The notes below the pieces were generated by a model. The model was not told where the DNA came from, did not search any database, and saw nothing but the letters and a program-made list of their open reading frames with translations. A stretch of 64,000 nucleotides of DNA from Chryseosolibacter sp049791675. GTDB lineage: Bacteria; Bacteroidota; Bacteroidia; Cytophagales; Cyclobacteriaceae. How positions within the stretch are numbered: position 1 is the first letter of the stretch; the number at the start of each line of letters is the position of its first letter. The stretch spans positions 51,542 through 115,541 of the forward strand of contig JBARAD010000204.1 in NCBI GenBank assembly GCA_049791675.1, in the 5' to 3' direction. The position numbers were made by a program, and so were the translations under genes. Positions 32,928 to 42,933 of the stretch are shown one piece after another.

Positions 32928-35090
32928 TTGAACATGGCTATGCACGACAACCCTCTCTTCAGTACGGCTGCCGATTTCGTGAATAACACGTCACGGCATA
33001 TTTTCCTGACCGGGAAAGCAGGCACCGGTAAGACCACTTTCCTCAAATACATTAAAGAGAACACGCGGAAGAAATGCGTGGTTGTGGCACCCACGGGTGT
33101 CGCAGCGATCAACGCCGGAGGGGTTACGATGCACTCATTTTTCCAGCTTCCGCTGGGGCCATTCCTTCCCGTGACACAGCGATTTGCCAGTGAAGGCTTT
33201 ACCGATCAGTATACGCTGTTTAAGAATATCCGCATCAGCGAAGAGAAACGCGAATTGTTTCGCGACCTGGAACTACTGATCATCGACGAGGTGAGCATGG
33301 TCCGCTGCGACATGCTCGACGCCACAGATGCCATCCTCCGCTATTTTCGCAAAGTTCCGCACACTCCCTTTGGCGGTGTGCAGGTGTTATATATTGGCGA
33401 TCTGTTCCAGCTTCCTCCCGTGATGCCGGACAGCCAATGGTCACTCCTGCGGGAGTATTATTCCAGTCCTTTCTTCTTTCATTCAAAGGCAGTTGAACAG
33501 GCTCCACCGGTGTACATCGAGCTGAAGAAGATATACCGCCAGAGTCAGCAGCGTTTTATTGACATCCTCAACCGCATCCGCAACAACGAGGTCAGCAGAT
33601 CCGATCTCGAAATATTAAATGCGCGGGGGACCTTCGATCCCGAACCGGGTAGAAAGTATATTACGCTTACCACGCACAACCTTAAAGCGGATAAGATCAA
33701 TGCCGACGAATTGCGTAAACTCGATGGAAAGTCTGTCGACTTCAAAGGTGAAGTCCAGGGAGATTTTCCGGAAAAGACATTGCCTACGGATGTGGTGCTT
33801 CAGCTCAAGGAAGGTGCGCAGGTGATGTTTATACGCAATGACAAGAGCGCGGAGCGGAGATATTACAACGGCAAGATAGCAACAGTCAAGAAGATCGATG
33901 ACGACGCGGTGTGGGTTGTGCTTGAGGGCTCTGATGAGGAGTTGCTGCTAGAGAAGGAGACGTGGGAAAATATCAAATATTCTTACAATCAGGAACAGGA
34001 GCAGATCGACGAGGAGAGGCTTGGATCGTTTACGCAGTATCCCGTGCGCCTCGCATGGGCGATCACCATCCACAAGAGCCAGGGCCTGACTTTTCAGCAT
34101 GCCATCATCGATGCGGGTGACTCATTTGCTCCCGGGCAGGTGTATGTTGCGCTGAGCCGCTGCACTTCTCTCGAGGGAATTGTGCTTCGTTCAAGGATCC
34201 TTCCTTCCAGTATTTCCACCGATCGGCTGGTGATTGATTTTGCCGGAAGCGCTGCCGCGGATGATGTTTTAAGCCGTGAATTGGAGAAAGCAAAACTGGA
34301 CTTTCAGCACCTTCAGGTAACACGGACTTTCGACCTGGAAAAAATAAAGGACTCCTTGAAGGCATATCTTCAGGAACTTCCGTCGAGAAAGCTGCCGGAT
34401 ATCGATGAAGCCATGCGCAACGGCCGGGCCATGCTTTCACAGCTGGAGGAGTTGCAAAAGGTTGCCATGAAGTTCCAGGAGCAGCTCCGGGATCTGCTGC
34501 AAACGGATCAGGAGGAAAAATTAAAGGAAAGGGTAAACAAAGCCATTGGATATTTCTCAAGCATACTGACGGAAAAGATCCTTGCAGTGTTAGACAATCA
34601 CATCACGGTGGTCAAGCGCGCCAAAAAGGTCAAGAACTACCTCAAGAGCGTCCGTCAGTTAAGGAACGCGGTGGCGCGCAAGATCAATACCATCCAGACA
34701 GTGCAGTATGGTGAGGTGGTCTTCAATCCTTCTGCTGTGGAGATCGCCGTCAGAAGTGACAGTGAGCCCGGCGCAAAGGCCGAGAAAGGAAGCAGTCTGC
34801 GGGAAACCCTCGCCTTGCTGAAATCAGGCTTAAAGCCTTTGCAAGCTGCGGAGCAGCGCGGCCTTGCATTGGGCACGATTGAAACGCACATGGCCCAGCT
34901 GATAAAATCCGGTGACCTGGATATTCATCAGTGCATGGAAGAATCAAAAGTGGAACATATTTTAAGTGTCATACGCGAGATCAAGGCGGTATCCATTCAG
35001 CCCGTCAAGCAAAGGTTAGGGGATGATTTTACCTATGGGGAGATCCGCGCGGTGCTGAATCATCTTCAGTACGTAGCGGGAAACAAATAG
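32928..35090 (+). CDS. PIF1-like DNA helicase with C-terminal HTH domain
   Basis: 720-residue superfamily 1B helicase. Seen: Walker A GKAGTGKTTFL, APTGVAAINAGG, the Walker B IIDEVSMVR, a conserved LFQLPPV block (motif III), and near residue 380 the motif V/VI region AITIHKSQGLTF followed by YVALSRC. The C-terminal 100 residues match the HTH_40 domain found at the ends of RecQ- and PIF1-like helicases (LLKSGLKPLQAAEQRGLALGTIETHM, in parts). The start could be the second or third Met (MAMHDNP). Likely acts on stalled forks or G-quadruplexes. Single-gene unit. Confidence 0.88.
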   Translation: MNMAMHDNPLFSTAADFVNNTSRHIFLTGKAGTGKTTFLKYIKENTRKKCVVVAPTGVAAINAGGVTMHSFFQLPLGPFLPVTQRFASEGFTDQYTLFKNIRISEEKRELFRDLELLIIDEVSMVRCDMLDATDAILRYFRKVPHTPFGGVQVLYIGDLFQLPPVMPDSQWSLLREYYSSPFFFHSKAVEQAPPVYIELKKIYRQSQQRFIDILNRIRNNEVSRSDLEILNARGTFDPEPGRKYITLTTHNLKADKINADELRKLDGKSVDFKGEVQGDFPEKTLPTDVVLQLKEGAQVMFIRNDKSAERRYYNGKIATVKKIDDDAVWVVLEGSDEELLLEKETWENIKYSYNQEQEQIDEERLGSFTQYPVRLAWAITIHKSQGLTFQHAIIDAGDSFAPGQVYVALSRCTSLEGIVLRSRILPSSISTDRLVIDFAGSAAADDVLSRELEKAKLDFQHLQVTRTFDLEKIKDSLKAYLQELPSRKLPDIDEAMRNGRAMLSQLEELQKVAMKFQEQLRDLLQTDQEEKLKERVNKAIGYFSSILTEKILAVLDNHITVVKRAKKVKNYLKSVRQLRNAVARKINTIQTVQYGEVVFNPSAVEIAVRSDSEPGAKAEKGSSLRETLALLKSGLKPLQAAEQRGLALGTIETHMAQLIKSGDLDIHQCMEESKVEHILSVIREIKAVSIQPVKQRLGDDFTYGEIRAVLNHLQYVAGNK

Positions 35091-35110
35091 CCTGGCCGCC
35101 GGAGCGCATG

Positions 35111-35138
35111 CCTGGCACATCGATCGGTTTGTGCCAGG
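35111..35138. repeat. Hairpin after the helicase gene
   Basis: CCTGGCACA (35111-35119) and TGTGCCAGG (35130-35138), perfect 9-bp inverted repeat, 10-nt loop, with no T tract. May end transcription in a factor-dependent way or stabilise the 3' end. Confidence 0.5.
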
Positions 35139-35236
35139 TTGAAAAGATAAGTTCAAATTCAGGAATGGCAGTTTTATAGGCATGGTTTGGACAGGGAGGA
35201 TATTCGTATATTCGTCTACGTCTAAAGTGGCAGTAT

Positions 35237-36814
35237 ATGCGGTGGTTTTTATTTCTTTTCTTATTGGTTCCTGGCTTTTCTTCCGGTCAGCGGTACGACC
35301 TTCTTCTTACAGGCGGAAAAATTATTGATGGTACGGGTAATGGATGGTTCTACGGCGATGTGGCCATCCTCGATGGTAAAATTGCGGCCGTCGGAAGGTT
35401 GAATCCAGCAGCTGCGGATAGCCTGGTCGATGTGAGGGGTCTTACCATCGCCCCCGGTTTTATCGATGTGCATACCCACATTGAGAGAAATGATCTGACT
35501 GTCCCCACAGCCGACAATTTTGTTTTTGATGGCGTGACATCTGTGGTTACGGGAAATTGTGGCTCCTCCCATACCGATATTGCGCGCTATTTTTTCAGGC
35601 TTGACAGCGTTAAGACATCCGTTAACGTTGCTTCCCTCATTGGGCATAACGATGTCCGGCGTGCTGTGATGGGTGATGCGAAACGCGAACCCTCGGGAAC
35701 TGAACAAGCGCGGATGGAATCACTTGTCGAGCAAGCGATGCGCGATGGCGCGGTCGGATTTTCCACGGGCCTTATATATGTTCCCGGAACATATTCGAAA
35801 ACACCGGAGGTGGTCGGGCTTGCGAAAGCAGCGGCCAGATACCAGGGGATTTACGCTTCGCATATTCGCAGTGAAGGTGATCAGGTGGACCAGGCTATTG
35901 AAGAAGCGATCAACATCGGACGGCAGGCGCACATACCCGTTGAGATATCCCATTTCAAAGTAACCTTTAAACCCAACTGGGGACGGTCCGTTTTCACACT
36001 GGAGCAGGTTGATAAAGCCCGGAGAGAAGGCATCGATGTGAGTGTGGATCAGTATCCTTATGTTGCCAGCAGCACCACCCTGAATACACTTCTTCCCAAC
36101 TGGCTTTTTTCCGGAGGGGGTGATTCGCTTGCTTTTCGACTGAAAGACGCCGATACCCGGAAGAAGGTTACGGCAGAGATGCTGAAGGCGTTGAAGAAGA
36201 AGAAATTCAGGGATTATTCCTATGCTTTGGTGGCACGTTACAGCGCCGATACCACGTTGAATGGAAAAAGTATTTCCGAAGTCAACCGTTTAAGAGGCCG
36301 TAAATCCAGGCCCCGGTATGAAGTGGAAACAATCCTGGAAATGGTCGGGAATGGCAGCGCCCAGATGGTTTACTTCAGTATGAGCGAAGCGGATCTGAAA
36401 CGGATCATGCAATATCCGTACAACATGTTCGCTTCCGATGCCGGGATTGCGGTTTACGGAAAAGATGCTCCGCATCCAAGAACATATGGCACCAACGCAA
36501 GGGTTCTGGGACATTATGTTCGTGTACTGAACGTCATCCGCCTGGAAGAAGCGATTCGACGGATGACCTCACTTCCGGCGCAAAAATTTCAGCTGCGTGA
36601 TCGCGGACTGATCCGCGAAGGCATGGCTGCGGACCTGGTGGCGTTTAACGAACAAACAGTGATCGATAAAAGCACCTTCAGTTCACCCCATGCCTACTCG
36701 TCGGGATTTGAACTGGTCATTGTAAATGGAATCATCACCATGGCGCACGGCAAGCATACGGGTGCCCGTAACGGACAGATACTGAAGGGGCCCGGCAGCG
36801 TGCCGCATTATTAA
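35237..36814 (+). CDS. Exported D-aminoacylase-like amidohydrolase
   Basis: 525 residues of the N-acyl-D-amino-acid deacylase group (amidohydrolase superfamily). Seen: signal peptide ending near SSGQ, LLTGGKIIDGTG, the metal ligands in IDVHTHIE, TGNCGSS (with the Cys typical of D-aminoacylases), ASHIRSEGD, ISHFK, DQYPYVASST and the late ASDAG motif with HPRTYG. All ligands appear intact. Probably periplasmic, releasing D-amino acids from N-acyl forms such as peptidoglycan-derived material. Stands alone on the plus strand. Confidence 0.85.
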   Translation: MRWFLFLFLLVPGFSSGQRYDLLLTGGKIIDGTGNGWFYGDVAILDGKIAAVGRLNPAAADSLVDVRGLTIAPGFIDVHTHIERNDLTVPTADNFVFDGVTSVVTGNCGSSHTDIARYFFRLDSVKTSVNVASLIGHNDVRRAVMGDAKREPSGTEQARMESLVEQAMRDGAVGFSTGLIYVPGTYSKTPEVVGLAKAAARYQGIYASHIRSEGDQVDQAIEEAINIGRQAHIPVEISHFKVTFKPNWGRSVFTLEQVDKARREGIDVSVDQYPYVASSTTLNTLLPNWLFSGGGDSLAFRLKDADTRKKVTAEMLKALKKKKFRDYSYALVARYSADTTLNGKSISEVNRLRGRKSRPRYEVETILEMVGNGSAQMVYFSMSEADLKRIMQYPYNMFASDAGIAVYGKDAPHPRTYGTNARVLGHYVRVLNVIRLEEAIRRMTSLPAQKFQLRDRGLIREGMAADLVAFNEQTVIDKSTFSSPHAYSSGFELVIVNGIITMAHGKHTGARNGQILKGPGSVPHY

Positions 36815-36980
36815 AATGCATGCTGCAGATGTAACATCCGCAACCCGGTTTCGTTTTAACGTTCATGGGTTTCCACATTTATGACGCGCCGGTTGTTGCG
36901 GTTTCCGGAAATTGGTTTTAATGGGGACCATCGCTTATCTTTAATTATTAAAACAAGTATCTTAGCGTTCAGATTTAGCC

Positions 36981-37271
36981 ATGATAAAAAAACTGCCCAG
37001 GGCCTTCCGTAATTTTTATATCGTCACGCTGGTGATTTTTTTGGCGTGGATGCTTTTGCTTGATTCCAATAACCTTGTTGCCCGTTATCAGCTCGGGTCA
37101 AAACTGAATGCGTTGGAGGATGAGAAAGCGTATTACGAAGAAAAAATTCAGGAAGTAAGGAAAGACCGTTCCGAACTTTTCGGCGACAGGGAATCCATTG
37201 AGAAATTTGCCCGCGAAAAGTATCTCATGAAAAAAGAATCGGAAGATATATACGTTATCATAGAAGAATAA
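36981..37271 (+). CDS. FtsB/DivIC-type septum formation protein
   Basis: 96 residues: one N-terminal membrane helix (about 12-30), a coiled coil (about 38-70) and the C-terminal motif IEKFAREKYLMKKESEDIYVI typical of the FtsB/DivIC family, in part quoted. It would join FtsL and FtsQ in the divisome. A possible promoter box TATCTTAG lies at 36958-36965, close to the start. Confidence 0.88.
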   Translation: MIKKLPRAFRNFYIVTLVIFLAWMLLLDSNNLVARYQLGSKLNALEDEKAYYEEKIQEVRKDRSELFGDRESIEKFAREKYLMKKESEDIYVIIEE

Positions 37272-37284
37272 TTTCTGCAGACTC

Positions 37285-37845
37285 ATGGTACGTTTTCTTT
37301 TTACGCTGCTTTTTATTTCGTGTGCCGGTGTTGTGGCCTTTGCGCAGGGAAAAGACAATAGCCTGAAAGGGGCTCCCTTCAAAGACCGTATTGTTACGGG
37401 AGGTGGCTTTGGCCTGGGCTTTGGTTCTGTTCAGGATTTCGTCTCCGTGTCACCGATGATCGGATACCGGCTTACTGCAAAACTCCTCGCGGGAACAGGG
37501 GTTACGTATCGCTATACAAATTATAAGGTTGTAAAACCGTCAATTAAGCTGAATGATTACGGTCTGAATCCGTTCATGCGTTTTACAGTCTACAGGAATA
37601 TCTTTCTGCAGACCGAATATGAATATCTGAATTATGAGTTTCCGGTGAATGTGGCTGAGACCACGCGAAGGAACTTCGACAGCTTTCTTGCCGGCGGCGG
37701 GTTTATCCAGCCGATCGGGCGCCGTGCGTCTTTTTATATGATGGCGCTGTATAACTTTTCGTACCAGCAGACCTCCTCGTATTCCCCTTATGACAGCCCG
37801 ATTGTTTTCAGGGCAGGAATAAACATCGGTGCGCTTAGTCTTTAA
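37285..37845 (+). CDS. Predicted outer membrane beta-barrel protein
   Basis: 186 residues with a signal peptide (cleavage after VVAFAQ) and alternating Gly- and aromatic-rich strands such as GGGFGLGFGSV, PMIGYRLTAKLL, VTYRYTNYKV and FLQTEYEYLNYEF. This is the pattern of a small eight-stranded barrel; there is no closer family I can name. It lies 13 nt after the FtsB-like gene and may be co-transcribed. Its 3' end overlaps the convergent gene by 11 nt. Confidence 0.7.
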   Translation: MVRFLFTLLFISCAGVVAFAQGKDNSLKGAPFKDRIVTGGGFGLGFGSVQDFVSVSPMIGYRLTAKLLAGTGVTYRYTNYKVVKPSIKLNDYGLNPFMRFTVYRNIFLQTEYEYLNYEFPVNVAETTRRNFDSFLAGGGFIQPIGRRASFYMMALYNFSYQQTSSYSPYDSPIVFRAGINIGALSL

Positions 37846-38917
37846 GGATCAGTCCGTATCTCGTTGCAAGTTCTTCGAGATCCTCCACAACTTTTTCATT
37901 GACCGGGATACCATTCTTCAGCCGGTCGGCTTCCATTTCTCTTTCAGGGTCGCCCGGAATAAGGACGCGTTCCTGTCCCGCCACCGGTTTTGCCGCGCGG
38001 AACCGGGTGATCCAGTTGTCCATGTGGTCCTTGAATTCCGATGCTGGCCTGAAGGCGTCCACGCGCATGGCGCCAAAAAAATGTCCTATACCGGAGCCGA
38101 CCGGATCTGTGGGAGGAGCGAGGAAACTGACGAAGGGAGGAACCCAGGGACCGTAATTGGCACCGGAAAGCACTGCCGAAAAAATATCCACCCACGCGCC
38201 AAGGCAATAGCCTTTATGGCTTCCATGTTCCCGATCGCTTCCCAGGGGCAACAGTGCGCCGCCCGTCTTTAATGCATGGGCGTCGGAAGTAGGATCGCCG
38301 TTCTTTTGCTGGATCCATCCCAGCGGGGCATCCTGACCTTTGCGCTGCAGGATTTCCAGTTTGCCATTAGCCGCGGTGGTGGTGGCGAAATCGGCAACAA
38401 ACGCTGGTTGCTTTCCCGCGGGTATGGCCACGGCAATCGGATTTGTCCCCAATAGTCGTTCCGTTGAAAACGTCGGCGCCACCAGCGGACTCGCATTCGT
38501 CATCGCCATACCGATCATGTCATGTTGTAATCCTTTCATCGCGTGGTAGCCGGCAATACCGAAATGATTGGAGTTCCTCACAGCGACCCAACCTGTGCCC
38601 GCATGCCTTGCCTTTTCCATGGCAATGTCCATTGCTTTGGGGCCCACCACGAGACCAAGCCCCGCATCGCCATCCACTACTGCTGTGCTGGGTGTTTCAT
38701 GAACGACCTTAATGTCGGGCTTTGCATTGATGCGTTTTGCCTCCCACAACCGCACGTAACCCGAAAGTCGGGCGATACCATGAGAATCAATACCTCTGAG
38801 ATCAGCGGATAACAAGACCTCCGCAGCAAGTTTCGCGTCTTCTGTTGAACAACCGATATGTCGAAGGAGGGATTCTGTAAACGATTGAAGGGACTTTAAT
38901 GAAAATGTTTTATCCAT
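37835..38917 (-). CDS. Ldh_2-family malate/L-lactate dehydrogenase-like oxidoreductase
   Basis: Member of the NAD(P)-dependent Ldh_2 family (malate, ureidoglycolate, 2,3-diketogulonate and L-sulfolactate dehydrogenases). Seen: DLRGIDSHGIARL, DGDAGLGLVVGPKAM, NSNHFGIAGYH with the conserved His, LGTNPIAVAIP and SHKGYCLGAWVDI. 360 residues, normal. A second paralogue lies at 54751-55842. Substrate not assignable. Confidence 0.85.
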   Translation of the reverse strand: MDKTFSLKSLQSFTESLLRHIGCSTEDAKLAAEVLLSADLRGIDSHGIARLSGYVRLWEAKRINAKPDIKVVHETPSTAVVDGDAGLGLVVGPKAMDIAMEKARHAGTGWVAVRNSNHFGIAGYHAMKGLQHDMIGMAMTNASPLVAPTFSTERLLGTNPIAVAIPAGKQPAFVADFATTTAANGKLEILQRKGQDAPLGWIQQKNGDPTSDAHALKTGGALLPLGSDREHGSHKGYCLGAWVDIFSAVLSGANYGPWVPPFVSFLAPPTDPVGSGIGHFFGAMRVDAFRPASEFKDHMDNWITRFRAAKPVAGQERVLIPGDPEREMEADRLKNGIPVNEKVVEDLEELATRYGLILKD

Positions 38918-39130
38918 GCAGCAGTTAAAATGGTCCCAAAAATACGGTAAACAGCCAAAAGGAGGAAGCTAAATGACGATAAACAACGCTGTGGGATCGC
39001 AAACAAAGTAACCCAGGACGAAAGAAGTCACCCTGAAAAAATTCCGCATCCGGATGTCTTCCTTCCTGCGAGGAGGCGTTGTTGTGTTTAAGTAGCGATT
39101 GACGTTGTTTGCCTGACGAAATCGCGCCTT

Positions 39131-40069
39131 TTATTCAGGCTTTGCCTTTGTGTGAGCAAGCGTAGCCAGCACACCTTCCTTTAAGGAATAGCTGGAGACG
39201 CGGATTTGTTCAAATGGATGTTTCCCGAGCATAAAATGGATGAGACAGCAGGACACCACGATCATATCGACGCGCATTTCGATCATGCCAGGGATCTGCA
39301 TCCGCTCTTCGCGGTTTTTGCTGATAAGCTCCTGATAGATCTCATAAAATCCCGCAATGGAAAGGGGTGTCTCAGGTTCGTTGGGTGTTCTGGGAATTTT
39401 TTCACGGATGCAGAAGATATCGCTCAGTGTATCGAAGGTTCCCGAAGAACCGATCAGCACTTCAGGCTGGAATGTTCCCACTGACGCAAGTAAGGGTTCC
39501 AGCGCCCTCTGAAAATGCGACTCAAGTGCGCGTATTTCGTCTGCCGTGATCGGGTCGTGTTTCTGAAATTTTTCCAGCAGGCGCTGGCCGCCGATCTCAA
39601 AACTTTGCTTCCAGCAGACATGGTTCCGGTCACCGATAACAAACTCAACGCTCCCTGCACCGATATCCATCACGAGGCTTATCCTGTCGCCCAGATCCAT
39701 AGCCGACCGGACACCTGCGAGGATGTAATCCGCTTCCGCGTCGCCCGAGATGATCGCGATCGGGATGCCCGTCAGTGATTGTATTTCATCCGCCAGCGCG
39801 CGACCGTTTTTTGCATTGCGGAACGCGCTCGTTCCAAATGCATGGATGTATTCCACCTGATGTTCATCGATGATCTTTCTGAACTTCTTCATGGCGCTGA
39901 TCGCGCGGTGGCAGCCGCTTTCAGTAATGAAACCTTCGTTGATTCCGGCCATCCCGATCTTCACAGCTTCATGGTTCCGGTAAAATATACGTCGGCCCTC
40001 GGGAGAGACTTCCGCAAGGAGGAGGTGGAAGGTGTTGGTCCCCATGTCTATGATAGCGATCCGGGTCAT
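39131..40069 (-). CDS. Ppx/GppA-family phosphatase
   Basis: 312 residues, ASKHA-fold. Seen: IIDMGTNTFHLLLAE at the start, FGTSAFRNAKNG, the acidic ISGDAEADY and the nucleotide-binding VMDIGAGSVEFV and LIGSSGTFDTL. It lacks the C-terminal HD domain of E. coli Ppx and GppA, so it is the short exopolyphosphatase or pppGpp-hydrolase type. Divergent from the carboxylase gene. Confidence 0.88.
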   Translation of the reverse strand: MTRIAIIDMGTNTFHLLLAEVSPEGRRIFYRNHEAVKIGMAGINEGFITESGCHRAISAMKKFRKIIDEHQVEYIHAFGTSAFRNAKNGRALADEIQSLTGIPIAIISGDAEADYILAGVRSAMDLGDRISLVMDIGAGSVEFVIGDRNHVCWKQSFEIGGQRLLEKFQKHDPITADEIRALESHFQRALEPLLASVGTFQPEVLIGSSGTFDTLSDIFCIREKIPRTPNEPETPLSIAGFYEIYQELISKNREERMQIPGMIEMRVDMIVVSCCLIHFMLGKHPFEQIRVSSYSLKEGVLATLAHTKAKPE

Positions 40070-40144
40070 TCGTCTTAAAAGCGGCTGGAATTTAATATAT
40101 ATTCCCCCGCGATTTACTTATTTTAGGCCCATTCAAACAAGACC

Positions 40145-41716
40145 ATGGCCAAACGAAATATCACAGACCCGATACTCAGTGACAAATTCAGCGAACTCGA
40201 ACGGAAGAATGCCGAGGCATTGCTGGGCGGTGGTGAGAAGCGGATGGAGCAACAGCACGCGAAGGGAAAGCTGACAGCGCGCGAACGGGTACACCTGTTG
40301 GTCGACGAGGGAACCTTCGAGGAGCTTGGAAAATTTGTGATGCATCGCAGCAAGGATTTTGGTCTGGATAAGGAATACTATCTGGGCGATGGTGTGGTGA
40401 CAGGCTATGGAAAGATCAATGGAAGGTTGGTATACGTCTTCTCCCAGGACTTTACCGTCTTTGGCGGATCACTCTCTGAAACGCATGCGGAAAAGATCGT
40501 AAAGATCATGGACCTTGCCATGAAGAATGGAGCGCCAATCATTGGACTGAATGATTCTGGCGGAGCCCGTATCCAGGAAGGTGTTGTCTCCCTGGGCGGC
40601 TACGCCGACATCTTTTACCGGAATACCCTTGCTTCCGGTGTTATTCCCCAGATCTCGGCAGTAATGGGGCCCTGTGCCGGAGGAGCCGTTTATTCGCCCG
40701 CCATCACCGATTTTATTTTCATGGTTGAGAACACGTCGTTCATGTTTGTGACTGGCCCCAACGTTGTGAAAACCGTCACGCATGAAAATGTAACGGCAGA
40801 AGAACTGGGGGGAGCCTACGCCCACAGCACGAAAAGCGGTGTAACGCATTTTGCCTGCGCGAATGAGGCCGAGTGCATCGCCCGGATCAAACTGCTCCTC
40901 AGTTATCTTCCGCAGAACTGTGAGGACGGCGCGCCAAAGATCCCCTATCAGTTCGCTCAGGAAAAGCGGCCGGCGCTGAATAATATCATCCCGGCCAATC
41001 CCAATGTGCCCTATGACATGCGCGACGTCATCAACGGCGTTGTGGATGAAGGGAGTTTTTTTGAAGTGCATAAAAACTTCGCCGAGAATATTGTCGTTGG
41101 CTTCGCGCGGCTGGCGGGAAGAAGCATCGGTCTTGTAGGCAATCAGCCGGCATCGCTTGCCGGTGTACTTGATATTCATTCCAGCGTGAAAGGCGCACGC
41201 TTCGTGCGTTTTTGTGATTGTTTTAATATTCCCCTCCTGGTTTTTGAAGATGTTCCCGGATTTTTGCCCGGCACAGATCAGGAATGGAATGCGATCATCA
41301 CCAATGGCGCGAAGCTGTTGTTTGCATTTTCAGAGGCAACGGTTCCGCGCGTTACGGTCATCACCAGAAAAGCGTATGGCGGCGCCTACGATGTGATGAA
41401 TTCAAAGCACATCGGCGCTGACATGAACTATGCATGGCCCACGGCAGAGATTGCGGTCATGGGCGCTAAGGGTGCTTCGGAAATTATTTTCAGGAAGGAG
41501 ATATCGGAGGCTGCGGATCCTCAGGCTAAACTGGACGAAAAGGTAGATGAGTATACCCGGAAATTTGCGAACCCATACCGGGCGGCACACCGCGGCTATA
41601 TCGACGAAGTGATCTTTCCGGATGAAACCCGTGAAAAGCTGATACGTGCCTTTGAAATGCTGGAAAATAAAGTGGTTAAATTGCCGCGCAAGAAGCATGG
41701 TAATATTCCGCTTTGA
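40145..41716 (+). CDS. Acyl-CoA carboxylase beta subunit (propionyl-CoA type)
   Basis: Carboxyltransferase subunit, 523 residues, close to PccB/MmdA. Seen: ERVHLLVDEGTFEELGKF, SQDFTVFGGSLSETHAEKI, a first oxyanion-hole region NDSGGARIQEGV and a second GPCAGGAVYSP, then C-terminal GFLPGTDQEWNAII and ITRKAYGGAYDVMNSKHIG, in parts. Uses biotin-bound carboxyl to make methylmalonyl-CoA; the biotin carboxylase/carrier subunit is not nearby, so it must be encoded elsewhere. Confidence 0.92.
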   Translation: MAKRNITDPILSDKFSELERKNAEALLGGGEKRMEQQHAKGKLTARERVHLLVDEGTFEELGKFVMHRSKDFGLDKEYYLGDGVVTGYGKINGRLVYVFSQDFTVFGGSLSETHAEKIVKIMDLAMKNGAPIIGLNDSGGARIQEGVVSLGGYADIFYRNTLASGVIPQISAVMGPCAGGAVYSPAITDFIFMVENTSFMFVTGPNVVKTVTHENVTAEELGGAYAHSTKSGVTHFACANEAECIARIKLLLSYLPQNCEDGAPKIPYQFAQEKRPALNNIIPANPNVPYDMRDVINGVVDEGSFFEVHKNFAENIVVGFARLAGRSIGLVGNQPASLAGVLDIHSSVKGARFVRFCDCFNIPLLVFEDVPGFLPGTDQEWNAIITNGAKLLFAFSEATVPRVTVITRKAYGGAYDVMNSKHIGADMNYAWPTAEIAVMGAKGASEIIFRKEISEAADPQAKLDEKVDEYTRKFANPYRAAHRGYIDEVIFPDETREKLIRAFEMLENKVVKLPRKKHGNIPL

Positions 41717-41717
41717 A

Positions 41718-41838
41718 TAACCAGTAACCAGTAACCAGTAACCAGTAATCAGTAACCAGTAACCAGTAATACCAGTAATCAGTAACCAGTAATCAGTAAC
41801 CAGTAATACCAGTAATCAGTAACCAGTAATACCAGTAG
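41718..41838 (+). repeat. Tandem heptamer repeat TAACCAG/TAATCAG
   Basis: About 16 units of 7 nt (TAACCAG or TAATCAG), with three 9-nt variants (TAATACCAG), starting 1 nt after the carboxylase stop. The order of units is itself repeated: the block TAATACCAG-TAATCAG-TAACCAG occurs three times, the last one incompletely. There are no unique spacers. Confidence 0.9.
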
Positions 41839-41862
41839 TAAAAGGGAAAAACAAACATCGTT

Positions 41863-42933
41863 ATGGATAGACAAAGCAGAGACTTTCTTTTCAGATATTT
41901 AAACAATGCTTCGCCGACAGGCTTCGAGTCTTCAGGGCAGCAGATATGGCTGGATTATCTGAAGCCTTATGTACAGGATTACACAGTGGACGTTTATGGT
42001 TCTGTTGTAGGGGTGATTAATCCGAAAGCGAGCTATAAAGTAGTGATCGAAGCGCATGCCGATGAGATCTCGTGGTTCGTGAATTACATTACCGACGATG
42101 GCTATATCTACGTGCGTCGCAATGGCGGCTCCGATCATCAGATTGCTCCGAGTAAAAGAGTAAACATCCATACGGACAAGGGAATTGTGAAAGGTGTGTT
42201 TGGCTGGCCGGCCATTCACGTCCGCGATGCGGCAAAGGAAGAACCTCCAACCTTGAAGAATATCTTTATTGATGTGGGCGCTGAGAACAAGAAAGAAGTC
42301 GATGCCATGGGTATCCACGTAGGTTGTGTGATCACCTTCGAGGATGAACTGATGGAACTGAACAGGCGATGGCTGGTGGGCCGCGCCCTGGATAACCGAA
42401 TGGGGGGCTACATGATCGCGGAGGTTGCCAGGCGTTTGAGTGAGAATAAAAAGAAATTGCCTTTTGGACTCTATGTCGTGAATGCGGTACAGGAAGAAAT
42501 TGGTTTGAGAGGAGCGGAGATGATCTCGCGCAGAATAAAACCTGACCTGGCCATTTGTACGGATGTGACGCACGATACCCAGTCACCCATGTACAACAAA
42601 AAAGACAGTGGCAACCTGAAGTGCGGCAGCGGTCCGGTACTTTGCTATGGTCCGGCGGTGCAGAACAATGTTCTTAAGATGGTGATTCAGACTGCGGAGA
42701 AGCGGAAGATTCCTTTTCAGCGGCAGGCTGTCTCCCGTTCAACCGGAACAGACACAGATTCTTTCGCTTATTCGGCGGAAGGTGTGGCGTCGGCATTGAT
42801 CTCACTGCCCCTGAAGTATATGCACACTACGGTAGAAATGGTACACAAGGATGATGTTGAGAATGTGATCCATCTGATGTACGAGTTTTTGCTGCAGCTG
42901 AAGCCGGGGCATGATTTCCGTTACCTGAAATAG
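41863..42933 (+). CDS. M42-family metallopeptidase
   Basis: Dinuclear aminopeptidase of the M42 family (tetrahedral, TET-type). Seen: EAHADEISW (metal ligands His and Asp), VGRALDNRMGGY (bridging Asp), QEEIGLRGAEM (general base Glu, metal Glu), CTDVTHDTQSP (Asp) and HTTVEMVHKDDV (His). 356 residues, all ligands intact. Cytoplasmic, degrades peptides in self-compartmentalised particles. Confidence 0.92.
   Translation: MDRQSRDFLFRYLNNASPTGFESSGQQIWLDYLKPYVQDYTVDVYGSVVGVINPKASYKVVIEAHADEISWFVNYITDDGYIYVRRNGGSDHQIAPSKRVNIHTDKGIVKGVFGWPAIHVRDAAKEEPPTLKNIFIDVGAENKKEVDAMGIHVGCVITFEDELMELNRRWLVGRALDNRMGGYMIAEVARRLSENKKKLPFGLYVVNAVQEEIGLRGAEMISRRIKPDLAICTDVTHDTQSPMYNKKDSGNLKCGSGPVLCYGPAVQNNVLKMVIQTAEKRKIPFQRQAVSRSTGTDTDSFAYSAEGVASALISLPLKYMHTTVEMVHKDDVENVIHLMYEFLLQLKPGHDFRYLK

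Noticed and set aside
41718..41838. Possible CRISPR array
   Set aside because: Units are 7 nt and directly joined with no spacers; no cas genes are seen.
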